Under the pieces are notes generated by a model. That model worked only from the letters and a program-made list of their open reading frames with translations, was not told where the DNA came from and ran no database searches. The position numbers and the translations under genes were made by a program. Positions 1 to 10,066 of a stretch of DNA of 64,000 nucleotides are shown here, piece after piece (the first letter of the stretch is position 1; each line of letters starts with the position of its first letter). Source of the stretch: Providencia alcalifaciens (lineage in GTDB: Bacteria > Pseudomonadota > Gammaproteobacteria > Enterobacterales > Enterobacteriaceae); assembly GCA_025961275.1 (NCBI GenBank), contig JAOQNJ010000001.1, positions 4,175,353 through 4,239,352 of the forward strand. Reading direction: 5' to 3'.

Positions 1-648
1 TTCGTTGCGTTGCTGGTTTCGGGTGGTCATACTCAATTAATTAGCGTCACTGCGATCGGTGAATATAAATTACTTGGCGAATCGATTGATGATGCGGCGG
101 GTGAAGCATTTGATAAAACAGCGAAACTGTTAGGGCTCGATTACCCGGGTGGACCATTATTGTCGCGTATGGCACAGCAGGGTACAGAAGGGCGATTTGT
201 TTTTCCTCGTCCAATGACTGATCGCCCGGGGCTTGATTTTAGTTTTTCAGGTCTAAAAACATTCGCGGCGAATACTATTCGTGGAAATGCGGATGATGAT
301 CAAACCCGCGCTGATATCGCTCGTGCATTTGAAGATGCGGTAGTGGATACTTTAGCTATCAAATGTAAGCGAGCGCTCGAACAAACTGGCTTTAAACGTC
401 TGGTTATGGCGGGTGGTGTGAGTGCTAATAGAGCATTACGAGTTAAGATGGAAGAGGTGCTAAAACAACGTGGTGGTGAGGTTTTTTATGCTCGCCCTGA
501 GTTTTGTACCGATAATGGTGCAATGATTGCACTTGCTGGTTTGATTCGCTTAAAAGGTGGTTCAACCACAGGGCTTGGCGTGACGGTTCGTCCGCGTTGG
601 CCGCTGGCTGAATTGCCATCGCTAGTCGACTCACAATCTGATAAATAA
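1..648 (+). CDS. tsaD: tRNA N6-threonylcarbamoyladenosine synthase TsaD, C-terminal part (5' end outside window)
   Basis: TsaD transfers the threonylcarbamoyl group to A37 of ANN-decoding tRNAs, working with TsaB and TsaE in the cytoplasm. The open frame runs in from base 1; the first residues [13 protein letters not shown] are the conserved ASKHA-fold phosphate-binding segment of the family. About 215 residues are present out of roughly 337 in E. coli TsaD, so the N-terminal third with the HxxxH metal motif lies left of the window. Downstream motifs such as FSFSGLKT, the [10 protein letters not shown] loop and the CTDNGAMIA segment are all present, so the visible part looks intact. Identification is by recognised family sequence. 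Confidence 0.96.
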   Translation, partial: FVALLVSGGHTQLISVTAIGEYKLLGESIDDAAGEAFDKTAKLLGLDYPGGPLLSRMAQQGTEGRFVFPRPMTDRPGLDFSFSGLKTFAANTIRGNADDDQTRADIARAFEDAVVDTLAIKCKRALEQTGFKRLVMAGGVSANRALRVKMEEVLKQRGGEVFYARPEFCTDNGAMIALAGLIRLKGGSTTGLGVTVRPRWPLAELPSLVDSQSDK

Positions 649-654
649 TCTCTA

Positions 655-835
655 TCATACTTTAAGCTGCCTTCAGTTTTCTGTCGTTGAATGATGGTAC
701 GTAGCTACCCAAGTCGCATACTGGAGTGTGCTGCTTGGGATAGCGTTACTTATTACCGATATCTTTCACAATTCAAGCATTATCATTGCTGACACCGACG
801 TAATCGAAGTTACATATATTTTCTGAGCATATGGG
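655..835. repeat. degenerate ERIC-like intergenic repeat
   Basis: The stretch between tsaD and aer opens with an ERIC-type end (TCATACTTTAAGCTGC at 655-670). It holds an imperfect palindrome around 699-745 in which GTAGCTACCCAAG faces CTTGGGATAGC. The core differs from the classic ERIC core but matches the palindromic cores near 18,810, 22,890 and 40,330. The right boundary is uncertain. Confidence 0.5.
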
Positions 836-878
836 TGCTATTCGAATGTTATTGCTAAGTTTAGGTCACTTTTGGTCG

Positions 879-2411
879 TTAATGTAATATGGTAATGGCA
901 TTATCAAGCCGAGTTGAATTGTTTTTAACCACCTCGGAGGCATTCGCACTTTGCTCCACCAATACAGTGTTTTTTTGTGCAATTGATTCTAATTCAAATA
1001 AAGCGTGGGTGATTTCTGATAGTCCTGCTGCTTGCTCGGACGTAGCGTGGCTAATATGGCTAATCAATTGCGTGACATTCTGCACCTGATTTACCACATT
1101 TTGTAATGTGTCTCCCGTTGTGTGCACATGCTGCTTTCCTGAATTAACTTTATTTTCGCAGTCATCGATAAGATCACGAATATCATTAACCGCACTCGCA
1201 CTACGACTTGCCAGACTACGCACTTCATCGGCAACGACAGCAAATCCTTTTCCTTGTGCGCCAGCACGAGCTGCCTCGACAGCAGCATTCAAGGCCAATA
1301 TATTGGTTTGAAAAGCAATAGTTTTAATAACATCGGTGATAGCATTTATTTTACTGGTACTAAGTACTATCTGATCCATTGTCTGGACAACATTTTTCAT
1401 TGCTTCAGCTGCATTCAACGTCGTTAGACTAGTCTCATTAGAAAGTTTATCTGCTCGAAGGGTATTTTCTGCATTCATTTGCACAGATACTGACATCTGG
1501 TTCATTGCCGCCACTGTCTGTTGAACATAGCCCATAGTTTTTTGTGTATGTTGTTCAAGTTCATCACAATCTTTCACCAATAACTGACTCTCTTTGTGCA
1601 CATTACCAATTTGGCCAGAAACATCATCGGTTAGCCAACGACAGATTAGTCCAATTTGGCCAACTGAACGTAACATGCGCCCGATTTCATCGACACGATT
1701 GAGATGAGTAACGCTATGGCACTCACCTCTAGCGACGTCGAGCGCTTGTTTGGTGACATTTTCAATCGGTTTAGCGATGAGCCACTCAAGTAAAATATTG
1801 CCCACTATTAGAGTGATAAACATCAGTAGGCTTGCCGTTATGAATGATAAACCGTGGAGGCCCGATAAGGCTGCCATGGATAGCCAACTGGTAAACAGTA
1901 CGAACATTAATAAACGAATATGCCAACGAATAGAGAGCGCTGGATATTGGCCAAACCAATGTTTTGATAGCACTAAACCTTTGTATAGTTTGCGATTACT
2001 TCGTTCTTCATTTAATGCACAGTAAAGTGGTTCAACTGCGGCAATCTCTTCTTGTGAAGCCTTAGTACGGATCGACATATATCCCGTTATCACACTTTTC
2101 CGCATCATCGGACAAACATTAGCGCGAACCCAATAATGGTCACCATTTTTACGCCGATTTTTGACAATACCAGTCCAAGGTTCCCCTTTTTTTAAGGTGC
2201 TCCACATATCAGCAAAGGCAGGTTTAGGCATGTCTGGATGACGGATTATGTTGTGAGGTTGACCAGTAAGTTCAGACAGCGAATAGCCACTGACTTGAAT
2301 AAAGGCATCATTAACATGCGTGATATTGCCATCTAAATCGCTAGTGGTCATTAGCGTGGTATCGTCGTTTAACTGATATTCATTTTGTGTCACAGGGGTA
2401 ATATAGCTCAT
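879..2411 (-). CDS. aer: Aer-type PAS/HAMP methyl-accepting aerotaxis receptor
   Basis: This is a membrane energy and redox sensor that signals through CheA/CheW. Its 510 residues are close to the 506 of E. coli Aer. An N-terminal PAS domain (about 10-115) keeps the residues reported for FAD binding in Aer at the same positions: N34, R57, H58 and D60 (NIIRHPDMP). A hydrophobic hairpin at about 167-212 is followed by a HAMP segment and a cytoplasmic signalling domain whose tip contains [20 protein letters not shown]. There is no periplasmic sensor domain, as expected for Aer. In E. coli the region beside tsaD carries the ttd tartrate genes; here this receptor is there instead. No chemotaxis operon is nearby. 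Confidence 0.93.
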   Translation of the reverse strand: MSYITPVTQNEYQLNDDTTLMTTSDLDGNITHVNDAFIQVSGYSLSELTGQPHNIIRHPDMPKPAFADMWSTLKKGEPWTGIVKNRRKNGDHYWVRANVCPMMRKSVITGYMSIRTKASQEEIAAVEPLYCALNEERSNRKLYKGLVLSKHWFGQYPALSIRWHIRLLMFVLFTSWLSMAALSGLHGLSFITASLLMFITLIVGNILLEWLIAKPIENVTKQALDVARGECHSVTHLNRVDEIGRMLRSVGQIGLICRWLTDDVSGQIGNVHKESQLLVKDCDELEQHTQKTMGYVQQTVAAMNQMSVSVQMNAENTLRADKLSNETSLTTLNAAEAMKNVVQTMDQIVLSTSKINAITDVIKTIAFQTNILALNAAVEAARAGAQGKGFAVVADEVRSLASRSASAVNDIRDLIDDCENKVNSGKQHVHTTGDTLQNVVNQVQNVTQLISHISHATSEQAAGLSEITHALFELESIAQKNTVLVEQSANASEVVKNNSTRLDNAITILH

Positions 2412-2723
2412 AGTACACCATTATTATTGTTAAGTTTCTTAATGGTATATTTCGACTTAGTTTAAATTTTCCTTAATCATTATTTTGAAATGTTTGATGT
2501 CTTCCACGATTTTTTACGTTATTGGCTAAACATGTTTAGTTGACTTGTTTATTCACGTTGTCATCGCTGTCAGGTTTTTTTCGAATTATGTGGAATTTAA
2601 ATTGGTCATTTAAAGAGTAATGGTGTTTAGAGAAACGAAATGACAAGACGGAAAATTGTTTATGGGCTGAAATTGAGCGGGAGACGAGAGTGATAAAAGG
2701 CTGTTTACACAGCCTCTTGGATA
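2412..2723. other. intergenic, aer upstream region and plsY downstream region
   Basis: This 312-base AT-rich spacer separates two leftward genes. Apart from the plsY terminator hairpin at 2698-2715 I see no gene or strong repeat. A 63-codon leftward frame at 2536-2727 overlaps the plsY end and has no family resemblance. Confidence 0.5.
2698..2715 (-). terminator. intrinsic terminator of plsY
   Basis: A perfect 7-bp stem (AGGCTGT / ACAGCCT) with a 4-base loop is followed on the minus strand by TTTTAT. It lies just past the plsY stop codon. Confidence 0.65.
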
Positions 2724-3380
2724 TCAATCATCTTGTTCTTGCTCTTTGGCTTCTTGAGCAATTTCTTTTAAGGTTTTTTTCTTTTTATTTTTGAGTTTTT
2801 GCCAAATACGGCTTTCTTGACCGCGCCATAATCGTTGGATATTACCATGATGGCGGACGAGGATAAGACAAGATAGCATTGCAACGGGGAAGGTAAATTC
2901 AGGCTTAAACCACCAAACATAAAAAGGGGCGAGTAGTGCACCAACAATTGCGCCTAGTGACGAATAACCGCTAAGTAATACCGTCAGTAACCATGTCCCA
3001 GCGATTAGCCCTGATAAATCCCAACCGATAGCTGCAATCGAACCAAATGCAGTTGCTACGCCTTTTCCGCCTTTAAATCGAAAGAAAACAGGGTAAATAT
3101 GCCCAAGACAAGCTGCAATTGCGACAAAGCCAAGATAGAATGGTGGGACTTTTAAATAATATGCTAGCCAAACAGGGATCGTCCCTTTTAAGACGTCGCA
3201 AATGAGTACTGCGGCAGCGGCTGTTTTACCGCCGACACGTAACACGTTAGTTGCACCTGGGTTACCAGAACCGTGTTGGCGAGGATCGGGCAGCCTTGCC
3301 AAGCGACAGATCAGAATCGCACTGGAAATTGAGCCACAAAGGTAGGCAAAGATTATCATGCCAAGCGCGGTTGCACTCAT
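2724..3380 (-). CDS. plsY: acyl phosphate:glycerol-3-phosphate acyltransferase PlsY
   Basis: PlsY moves the acyl group from acyl-phosphate (made by PlsX) to glycerol-3-phosphate, an early step in phospholipid synthesis, in the inner membrane. Signature loops are present: [12 protein letters not shown], the phosphate loop [10 protein letters not shown] and the late loop [10 protein letters not shown]. Several hydrophobic segments cover most of the length. The frame can be extended to 3422, but the methionine at 3380 ([17 protein letters not shown]) aligns with the E. coli start and has GGAG a few bases upstream. The 218-residue product is longer than E. coli PlsY (205) because of a lysine- and glutamate-rich tail. 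It is divergent from folB, as in E. coli. Confidence 0.95.
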   Translation of the reverse strand: MSATALGMIIFAYLCGSISSAILICRLARLPDPRQHGSGNPGATNVLRVGGKTAAAAVLICDVLKGTIPVWLAYYLKVPPFYLGFVAIAACLGHIYPVFFRFKGGKGVATAFGSIAAIGWDLSGLIAGTWLLTVLLSGYSSLGAIVGALLAPFYVWWFKPEFTFPVAMLSCLILVRHHGNIQRLWRGQESRIWQKLKNKKKKTLKEIAQEAKEQEQDD

Positions 3381-3494
3381 AACTAACTCCAAAACAGTTA
3401 AGGCGACATATTCATAATTCACTTCTAACTTGGATAATACGCATATTTTCCTTGAAGTGGTACCAATTCAGCACATAAACGAGAAAATGACCTG

Positions 3495-3854
3495 ATGGAT
3501 ATCGTATTTATTGAACAATTATCAGTCATCACCACCATCGGTGTATATGACTGGGAGCAAGAAATTGAGCAGAAATTAGTGGTCGATATCGAAATGGGAT
3601 GGGATAACAAACGCGCATCAACGAGCGATAACGTCACTGATTGTCTCGATTACGCACAAATTAGCCAAGCCATTGTTGTACACGTTAGTCACAATAAATT
3701 TGGTTTAGTCGAACGCGTTGCAGAAGAAATCGCTCAGCTGCTATTAAATAATTTTGGTTGCCCTTGGGTACGAGTTAAAGTCGCTAAACCAGGTGCTGTT
3801 GCGCGAGCACGGCAAGTGGGGGTAATTATTGAAAGGGGCTCTAAACCTGCATAA
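3495..3854 (+). CDS. folB: dihydroneopterin aldolase FolB
   Basis: FolB cleaves 7,8-dihydroneopterin to 6-hydroxymethyl-7,8-dihydropterin and glycolaldehyde in folate synthesis; it is a cytoplasmic octamer. The 119-residue product starts MDIVFIEQLSVITTIGVYDWE and ends with the conserved KPGAVARARQVGVIIERG segment, colinear with the E. coli protein. E. coli has uppP (bacA) between folB and cca, but only about 160 bases separate them here. The ribosome site is weak. Confidence 0.96.
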   Translation: MDIVFIEQLSVITTIGVYDWEQEIEQKLVVDIEMGWDNKRASTSDNVTDCLDYAQISQAIVVHVSHNKFGLVERVAEEIAQLLLNNFGCPWVRVKVAKPGAVARARQVGVIIERGSKPA

Positions 3855-3860
3855 ATGAGA

Positions 3861-3888
3861 ATTTTGGCGGTATTTAACCGCCAGAATT
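3861..3888 (+). terminator. hairpin downstream of folB
   Basis: A 7-bp GC-rich stem (TGGCGGT / ACCGCCA) with a 5-base loop lies shortly after the folB stop. There is no strong T tract, so it may be a weak terminator or an mRNA-stabilising hairpin. Confidence 0.4.
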
Positions 3889-3924
3889 CATTTGCTATTT
3901 GGATTTGTTATGACGTTTTTTAAT

Positions 3925-4010
3925 CACCTTGCATATGTAATATAATTACATTGCTGATGTTTTAGTTAATCGATGCAGTGAAAATAAGTAGCAAAGGTCA
4001 ACAGTCTCTT
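3925..4010. repeat. dispersed repeat, copy 1 (3' of cca)
   Basis: About 85 bases ending just past the cca stop codon resemble 46,595-46,678 beyond thiQ. Shared blocks, in order on the plus strand, are TATAATTA, TTGCTG, a GATGCAGTGAAAAT / GATTGGTGCGGTAAAAAT pair, AGCAAAG and a final CTTAG / CCTAAG. I estimate roughly 70% identity by eye. Part of the same motif recurs near 60,590. Confidence 0.5.
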
Positions 4011-4012
4011 AG

Positions 4013-5242
4013 TTAGATTGCTTGCTGATGTCGCCACTTATCGACATTTTCTACCCTCTGACGAGTAAGCTCTTCTCGTATTTGTGGACCTTGAAATCCT
4101 TGCTCAATTATCGGCTTTACACTAACAGCTTGTGCGACTGTAAAGGCTTGACGTAAAAATTCGCCTTGAGGATAGGCTTGTTGCTCTAGGCCTGCTCGAC
4201 CTCGAGCATCAGCCTCACTAATTAAACTCAACTGCGCAACCCGCTCAGGCTTACGCCAACTATCAAGCCCATTAAATAATTGAATCAGCTCGACTGTACT
4301 GAGCCTATTGATAACATGCACTTTGTCATGAAAACGCGCTGTGAGACGAGCAAGTTCACGCGCACTATTCGGGATTTTCAACCGGTCACACAAGTGATCA
4401 ATCAACGCAATACCCGTTTCGCCATGATTAGGATGGCTAGGCCAGACTTCTTTGGGCGTAAGCGCCTTGCCAACATCATGACACAATGCAGCAAAGCGAA
4501 TATTGACATCTTGTGATAGTTGAGCCGCCATTCGCAACGTCATCAGGGTATGAATACCCGTATCGATTTCTGGGTGCCACTTTGCTGGCGCTGGCACACC
4601 GAACAGGTTGTCGATTTCTGGAAATAGTACGGTAAGAGCACCGCATTGGCGTAGCACCTCTAAATAAACTTGAGGTGCATCGGATGTTAAGGCTTTCTCT
4701 GTTTCAGCCCAAACACGCTCGGCAGCGAGGTGTTGTAACTCCCCGGATGCGGTCATCGATTGCATTAACAATAATGTTTCTGGTGCAATTTTAAAGCCTT
4801 GCTTTGCATAACGAGCTGCAAAACGCGCAACTCGTAAAACGCGTAGTGGGTCTTCAGCAAATGCATCAGAGACATGTCGAAGTATCCGCTGGTTCAAGTC
4901 ATCAATCCCATGATAAGGGTCAGTTAGCTGGCCTTGAGGATCTTTAGCGATGGCATTAATTGTCAGATCACGGCGAAGAAGGTCATCTTCAATAGTGACA
5001 TCAGGTGCGGAATAACAGCTAAAACCTGTATAACCAAAACCGGTTTTGCGTTCAGTTCGCGCTAAAGCATATTCTTCATGGGTTATCGGATGGAGAAAAA
5101 CGGGAAAATCTTTACCAACCTGCTGGTAGCCCTGCGCCAACATCGCTTCAGGTGTTGAGCCGACGACGACATAGTCCCTATCGGAAACTGGGAGACCAAG
5201 AAGTTCGTCACGAACTGCGCCACCAACCAGATATGTTTTCAT
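4013..5242 (-). CDS. cca: CCA-adding tRNA nucleotidyltransferase with HD domain
   Basis: Cca adds or repairs the 3'-CCA end of tRNA without a template. The N-terminal class II nucleotidyltransferase head starts [18 protein letters not shown] and contains the SDRDYVVVG segment with the catalytic acidic pair. The [10 protein letters not shown] and RFAARYA segments that bind the nucleotide follow. The C-terminal half carries an HD phosphohydrolase domain ([14 protein letters not shown]), as in the bifunctional gamma-proteobacterial enzyme. Length 409 is typical (E. coli 412). The start at 5242 lies 10 bases past the ygiM stop, so the two are probably co-transcribed. Confidence 0.96.
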   Translation of the reverse strand: MKTYLVGGAVRDELLGLPVSDRDYVVVGSTPEAMLAQGYQQVGKDFPVFLHPITHEEYALARTERKTGFGYTGFSCYSAPDVTIEDDLLRRDLTINAIAKDPQGQLTDPYHGIDDLNQRILRHVSDAFAEDPLRVLRVARFAARYAKQGFKIAPETLLLMQSMTASGELQHLAAERVWAETEKALTSDAPQVYLEVLRQCGALTVLFPEIDNLFGVPAPAKWHPEIDTGIHTLMTLRMAAQLSQDVNIRFAALCHDVGKALTPKEVWPSHPNHGETGIALIDHLCDRLKIPNSARELARLTARFHDKVHVINRLSTVELIQLFNGLDSWRKPERVAQLSLISEADARGRAGLEQQAYPQGEFLRQAFTVAQAVSVKPIIEQGFQGPQIREELTRQRVENVDKWRHQQAI

Positions 5243-5252
5243 TATCGCAGCC

Positions 5253-5870
5253 TTAGCTCATCCAACGGTCGTTACGTTTTTTACGACGTGGAATAATGTG
5301 CGGTAGAATTAGACCAAGAATAAGGCCGACTCCTGCAACTCCCCCGCCATACATAAACCATTGTAAAATTAGCTCACGGCGACGGTCATCAAGATTAACT
5401 TCCACGATTTCTAATTTTTTACCGGCTTTAATTAATTCGTTTTTCAGCTTTTCGTTTTCAGCTTTTAATTGCTTAACGGTGTTGTCATTGTCGGCAACGC
5501 GTTGTTGCATATCTGCGGTTCGGGTATTCCAAGTATTATCTATATTTTCCAATTGCTGACGTAATTTTTGATTTTCAGCTTCCAATTCAGGAATACGCGT
5601 TTTCATACTTGGAGTGGTATTGAGTTGTTCTGATGGAAGCCAAACAGTACGCCCACGTTCATCTTTAACTTGAGCGAAATTATCATCGGTTGAAAGAAGT
5701 TCAACGCTTTCACCCGCATTCAGTGTGCCAACAATGCGATATTTTGTTCCTGGCCCACTATGTACGTAAGTTGATAAGTCATCAGAAACATAACGTTTCT
5801 CAGCAGCTGAGGCGCTGACTGACAGGCTTAGTCCCATGATTGAAATAAGTAATAATGGTATTTTTCGCAT
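5253..5870 (-). CDS. ygiM: SH3-domain membrane protein YgiM (TIGR04211 family)
   Basis: This is a 205-residue envelope protein of unknown biochemical role, conserved upstream of cca. It has a cleavable-looking signal peptide (about 1-22, ending SASAAEK) and a bacterial SH3 domain (about 25-90, with [21 protein letters not shown]). A long coiled coil rich in E, L, N and K covers about 92-165. A C-terminal membrane helix (about 168-188) is followed by the basic tail RRKKRNDR. The arrangement suggests a periplasmic SH3 and coiled coil anchored at the C terminus. It is divergent from ygiF. Confidence 0.88.
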   Translation of the reverse strand: MRKIPLLLISIMGLSLSVSASAAEKRYVSDDLSTYVHSGPGTKYRIVGTLNAGESVELLSTDDNFAQVKDERGRTVWLPSEQLNTTPSMKTRIPELEAENQKLRQQLENIDNTWNTRTADMQQRVADNDNTVKQLKAENEKLKNELIKAGKKLEIVEVNLDDRRRELILQWFMYGGGVAGVGLILGLILPHIIPRRKKRNDRWMS

Positions 5871-6134
5871 GGTATTTATTTTCTATTAGTTGTTATGGTG
5901 AATGAATTAAGTGTGTAGACAAATACTAAAGAGTTAAGTGTGCGTGTGCAAACACTAAACCAGAATGGGAACTATCTTAACTCACTATATAGTGTACAAA
6001 TATTCTCATTTCTTGACATAAAGCCCTAAAATAAATTCAGTGTATAGAATTTTTGATTTCTTTGCGCTTTGTTTTCTCAGTCCACGCTGATTGGGTTAAT
6101 ATAACGCGAGAGAAATTATCAATTAAGGAAATGT

Positions 6135-7097
6135 ATGAGCCACATAGAAGTTGAACTTAAATTGGCTGCTCAGACTGCAGCGATAGATGCAGTACGCCAA
6201 TCTCTATCGACACTTTGCCATCAGCATACAGAACCCAAGCAACTAACGAATATCTATTTTGATACCGAAGAACGTCAGTTACGTCAATGGGATATGGGGT
6301 TACGCATTCGTGGTTGCGATGGTCATTATGAAATGACGATTAAAACCGCAGGGCAAGTAATTGGTGGCTTGCATCAACGCCCTGAATATAACGTGGATAT
6401 AGACTCACCTGAAGTCAATTTAGCTGCGTTTCCAGCAGAAATTTGGCCGGAAGGAACTGATATTCGCCAATTACAGTCACAGCTACAAATTCTCTTTAGC
6501 ACTCATTTTATGCGTGAAATTTGGTTGGCAACGTTTGAAGATAGCGAGATTGAAGTTGTCTTTGATCAGGGGGAAATCTCTGCGGGAGCACAAACACTGC
6601 CTATTCAAGAGTTTGAAATGGAATTAAAGAAAGGCTTTATTGCTGATGTGTTGAATTTAGCTAAAAAGCTGGCTGACATTGATGGTCTTCGCCTCTCTGC
6701 GACCAGTAAAGCAGCACGTGGTTACTCTTTAATACAGCCTCAAAAAACGGTATTACAACAGCCAGAAACGGTGTTCGATTATGAGCAACAGCCAATAGAA
6801 CAAGCACTTATGTATATGCAAAAGCTGTGTGGGCAGCATGAAGCCTATTGGTTAGCGAATGAAGCCGATGCACGTGAAGGATTCGAAGTATTTTTACGTT
6901 TCGTTCAAGCATTCTTAGTACATTATCGCAATTCAGCCCCCCAGTTTATACAGGATATTCCGCTGGAGCAGCTTCGTTCAGATATCACGGATGAAACAAT
7001 TAGCGCAGAAATTTTTTGCTACAGCAGCCGTTGGCTAAAATGCAAATTAGCGTTTACACAGTGGTTAATTGCGTTGACGTATACTGATATCCATTAA
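6135..7097 (+). CDS. ygiF: CYTH inorganic triphosphatase YgiF with shortened C-terminal region
   Basis: The family hydrolyses inorganic triphosphate with a metal cofactor. The N-terminal ~200 residues are a CYTH domain: the ExExK signature is E5-V-E7-L-K9, followed by the TNIYFDTEERQLR strand and a late acidic EFEMELKKG segment. In E. coli YgiF (433 residues) a full CHAD helical domain follows. Here only about 115 residues remain after the CYTH domain, so the CHAD part is truncated or reduced. The stop at 7097 leaves 9 bases before glnE, as in the conserved ygiF-glnE pair. I see no frameshifted remnant of the missing CHAD half. Confidence 0.88.
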   Translation: MSHIEVELKLAAQTAAIDAVRQSLSTLCHQHTEPKQLTNIYFDTEERQLRQWDMGLRIRGCDGHYEMTIKTAGQVIGGLHQRPEYNVDIDSPEVNLAAFPAEIWPEGTDIRQLQSQLQILFSTHFMREIWLATFEDSEIEVVFDQGEISAGAQTLPIQEFEMELKKGFIADVLNLAKKLADIDGLRLSATSKAARGYSLIQPQKTVLQQPETVFDYEQQPIEQALMYMQKLCGQHEAYWLANEADAREGFEVFLRFVQAFLVHYRNSAPQFIQDIPLEQLRSDITDETISAEIFCYSSRWLKCKLAFTQWLIALTYTDIH

Positions 7098-7106
7098 GGT
7101 GTTGAT

Positions 7107-9956
7107 ATGCATCCTTTTCCTGAGTTGCTACACAGCCAGCGTGAGTCTGTTTTAGCGCGTCTAGCAGATCAATCGAGTGATTTACTGCCGTTAAGCGACG
7201 CAGAAGTCTCTTTTTTAAGCTTCAGTGATTTTGCATTAAAACAGGTTTTAGCTTATCCAGATTTTTTAGAGCAGATCCGTCAGCAACCACCTAAAGCGAA
7301 TGAGTGGCAACATTACACTCAGTGGCTAGCCAAAGATTTAGACGCTGTTGTGAATGAAGATCATTTAATGCGTATTTTACGCGGCTTTCGTCATCAAATG
7401 TTGGTCAGAGCAGCATGGATGCAAGCACTTCACACCAGTACGGAAAAGGAAACACTTCATCAGCTAAGTTCGCTTGCAGAAACGTTGATTGTGGCCGCGA
7501 GAGATTGGTTATACCGAGAATACAGCCAAGCGTGGGGAATACCTTGTGATAGTGAGGGAAATTCCCAGCCGTTACTTATCCTTGGAATGGGCAAGCTGGG
7601 TGGAGGGGAACTCAATTTCTCATCTGATGTCGATTTGATTTTTGTCTATCCAGAAAACGGTGTCACTAAAGGTGGCCGTAAAGAACTGGATAATGCCCAA
7701 TTTTTTACCCGCTTAGGGCAAAAATTGATCCGTGTTCTCGATCAAATCACCGTAGAAGGTTTTGTTTATCGTGTTGATATGCGGTTACGCCCGTTCGGTG
7801 ATAGTGGTCCGTTAGTATTTAGTTTCTCAGCATTAGAAGATTATTATCAGGAACAGGGGCGCGACTGGGAACGCTATGCCATGGTTAAGGCGCGTATTAT
7901 GGGACCAGATAGCTTGCATTATGCGGATAGCCTACGCCAATTGCTACGCCCTTTTGTCTATCGTCGCTATATTGATTTTAGTGTTATTCAATCATTGCGT
8001 AATATGAAAAATATGATTGAACGAGAAGTTAGGCGTCGCGGTTTAGTTGACAACATTAAGCTTGGTGCTGGCGGTATACGTGAAATTGAATTTATTGCTC
8101 AAGTTTTTCAGTTAATACGGGGGGGACGTGAACCCACTTTACAGTCCCAATCGTTATTATTAGTGATGAGCAGCATTCGTGAACTTGGGCTACTTTCTGA
8201 TGAGCAAGTTGAACAGCTACTGGGTGCTTATTTCTTTTTGCGTCGAGTTGAAAACTTACTGCAAAGTATTGATGATCAGCAAACACAAACTCTCCCGGAT
8301 GACTCCCTTAATAAAGCCCGCTTAGCGTGGGGGATGAAATATGAATGTTGGGATCTGTTCTATCAAGCATTAATGCAAAAAATGGCAACAGTTCATCATA
8401 TTTTCACTGAGCTAATTGGTCAAGATAATGATGATGACACGAAAGATACTTTTGACGAAATCTACATGACATTATGGCAAGGTGATTTATCTAAAGAAGA
8501 GTTAGCCCCCTTTTTACCTTCTAAAGATGAAGAAACCGCTCAGAAAATGATCCATGGCATTTTGATGTTTCGCTATGATCTCAATAAGCGCACAATTGGT
8601 CCCCGTGGGCGAGATGTTCTTGATGATTTAATGCCAAAGCTATTAGCAAAGGTCAGTGAAAGAACCGATGCAGGCCAAGTTGTGGAACGGTTAACACCAT
8701 TGCTATTGAGTATTGTGAGCCGTACAACGTATTTGGAATTGATACTCGAGTTTGATGAAGTATTAACGCACGTCATTCGTTTATGTGCGGCTTCGCCAAT
8801 GATTACTGAACAACTTGCACGCCATCCGTTACTACTGGATGAATTACTCGATCCTAAATCACTGTATCAACCCTTACCACTGACTGCTTATCGTGATGAG
8901 CTGCGACAATATTTAATGCGAGTTCCTGAGGATGATGAAGAGCAGCAACTTGAAGCGTTGCGGCAATTTAAACAGGCTCAGCTATTACGTATTGCGGCTG
9001 AAGATATCTCAGGCGTGCTACCCGTTATGAAGGTGAGTGACCACTTAACGTATCTTGCTGAAGCCATAATTGATGCCGTTGTTCATCAGGCATGGCAAAC
9101 GATGGTTAAACGCTATGGGGAGCTGTCACACCTTACTCAGTTTGATGAAAAACAACTTGGTTTTGCTGTGATTGGCTATGGCAAATTGGGTGGATGGGAG
9201 CTAGGGTACAGTTCTGACTTAGATTTAGTCTTTTTGTTTGATTGCCCTAATGGTGTTGTTACTAATGGTGATCGTTCAATCGATGCTCGGCAGTTTTATT
9301 TGCGAGTTGCTCAACGCATCATTCATTTATTTAGTACCCGAACTACGTCTGGAGTACTGTATGAAGTTGATGCGCGATTAAGGCCATCCGGCGAATCAGG
9401 TATGCTTGTGAGCACGATTGAAGCCTTTGATGACTACCAAAAAAATGATGCTTGGACATGGGAGCATCAGGCGTTGATCCGAGCGCGTATGGTTTTTGGT
9501 GATGCTAAGTTACAACAGGACTTTAACCGAATTCGCCATGAAACGCTGTGTATGCCACAAGATGCGGAGACTTTATGTCAACAAGTGCGTGATATGCGCC
9601 TTAAAATGCATCAGCATTTGGGGAGTCACCAAAATACACAATTTGATTTGAAAACCGATCCAGGCGGTATCACTGATATCGAATTTATCGCACAATACCT
9701 CGTTTTACGTTATGCCCCGACAAATGGGTCGCTAACTCGATGGTCTGACAATGTACGTATTTTTGAATTAATGGCACAGAATCAGTTGATGCCCCAAGAG
9801 GAAGCGAGTGCTTTAACGAAAGCTTATGTCACGATGCGTGATGAACTACATCACTTAGCATTGCAGTCTCTTCCAAGTCGAGTAGATATCAGCCAGTTTG
9901 CAGTTGAACGCGAGCAAGTTTTAGCAAGTTGGGTAAAATGGTTAGGCGTTGTCTAA
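7107..9956 (+). CDS. glnE: bifunctional glutamine synthetase adenylyltransferase/adenylyl-removing enzyme
   Basis: GlnE adenylylates glutamine synthetase (GlnA) and removes the AMP, under PII (GlnB) and glutamine control. Two nucleotidyltransferase domains are visible. The N-terminal deadenylylase has [20 protein letters not shown] (about 160-179, D174 and D176). The C-terminal adenylylase has [20 protein letters not shown] (from about 690, D704 and D706). Each is followed by the helical GlnD/PII-uridylyltransferase-like segment with [11 protein letters not shown] or [11 protein letters not shown]. The 949 residues match the full family length (E. coli 946). It is probably translated with ygiF from one message; hldE follows after about 110 bases, as in E. 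coli. Confidence 0.97.
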   Translation: MHPFPELLHSQRESVLARLADQSSDLLPLSDAEVSFLSFSDFALKQVLAYPDFLEQIRQQPPKANEWQHYTQWLAKDLDAVVNEDHLMRILRGFRHQMLVRAAWMQALHTSTEKETLHQLSSLAETLIVAARDWLYREYSQAWGIPCDSEGNSQPLLILGMGKLGGGELNFSSDVDLIFVYPENGVTKGGRKELDNAQFFTRLGQKLIRVLDQITVEGFVYRVDMRLRPFGDSGPLVFSFSALEDYYQEQGRDWERYAMVKARIMGPDSLHYADSLRQLLRPFVYRRYIDFSVIQSLRNMKNMIEREVRRRGLVDNIKLGAGGIREIEFIAQVFQLIRGGREPTLQSQSLLLVMSSIRELGLLSDEQVEQLLGAYFFLRRVENLLQSIDDQQTQTLPDDSLNKARLAWGMKYECWDLFYQALMQKMATVHHIFTELIGQDNDDDTKDTFDEIYMTLWQGDLSKEELAPFLPSKDEETAQKMIHGILMFRYDLNKRTIGPRGRDVLDDLMPKLLAKVSERTDAGQVVERLTPLLLSIVSRTTYLELILEFDEVLTHVIRLCAASPMITEQLARHPLLLDELLDPKSLYQPLPLTAYRDELRQYLMRVPEDDEEQQLEALRQFKQAQLLRIAAEDISGVLPVMKVSDHLTYLAEAIIDAVVHQAWQTMVKRYGELSHLTQFDEKQLGFAVIGYGKLGGWELGYSSDLDLVFLFDCPNGVVTNGDRSIDARQFYLRVAQRIIHLFSTRTTSGVLYEVDARLRPSGESGMLVSTIEAFDDYQKNDAWTWEHQALIRARMVFGDAKLQQDFNRIRHETLCMPQDAETLCQQVRDMRLKMHQHLGSHQNTQFDLKTDPGGITDIEFIAQYLVLRYAPTNGSLTRWSDNVRIFELMAQNQLMPQEEASALTKAYVTMRDELHHLALQSLPSRVDISQFAVEREQVLASWVKWLGVV

Positions 9957-10066
9957 TCCTATAATTTGAGTGATCAAATTTAGCATTCTATTTCAACACT
10001 CATCATGTAACTTGAAGCATGATCGGTATAATGAATATCAAGTTTCTTTTTTAACTGGAGTTCGGG

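Noticed and set aside
2536-2727. 63-codon leftward frame after plsY
   Set aside because: It overlaps the plsY stop and terminator, and its composition does not look coding.
10006-10032. ERIC end upstream of hldE
   Set aside because: TGTAACTTGAAGCATGATCG resembles one ERIC terminus, but no second end or core is present; too short to call.
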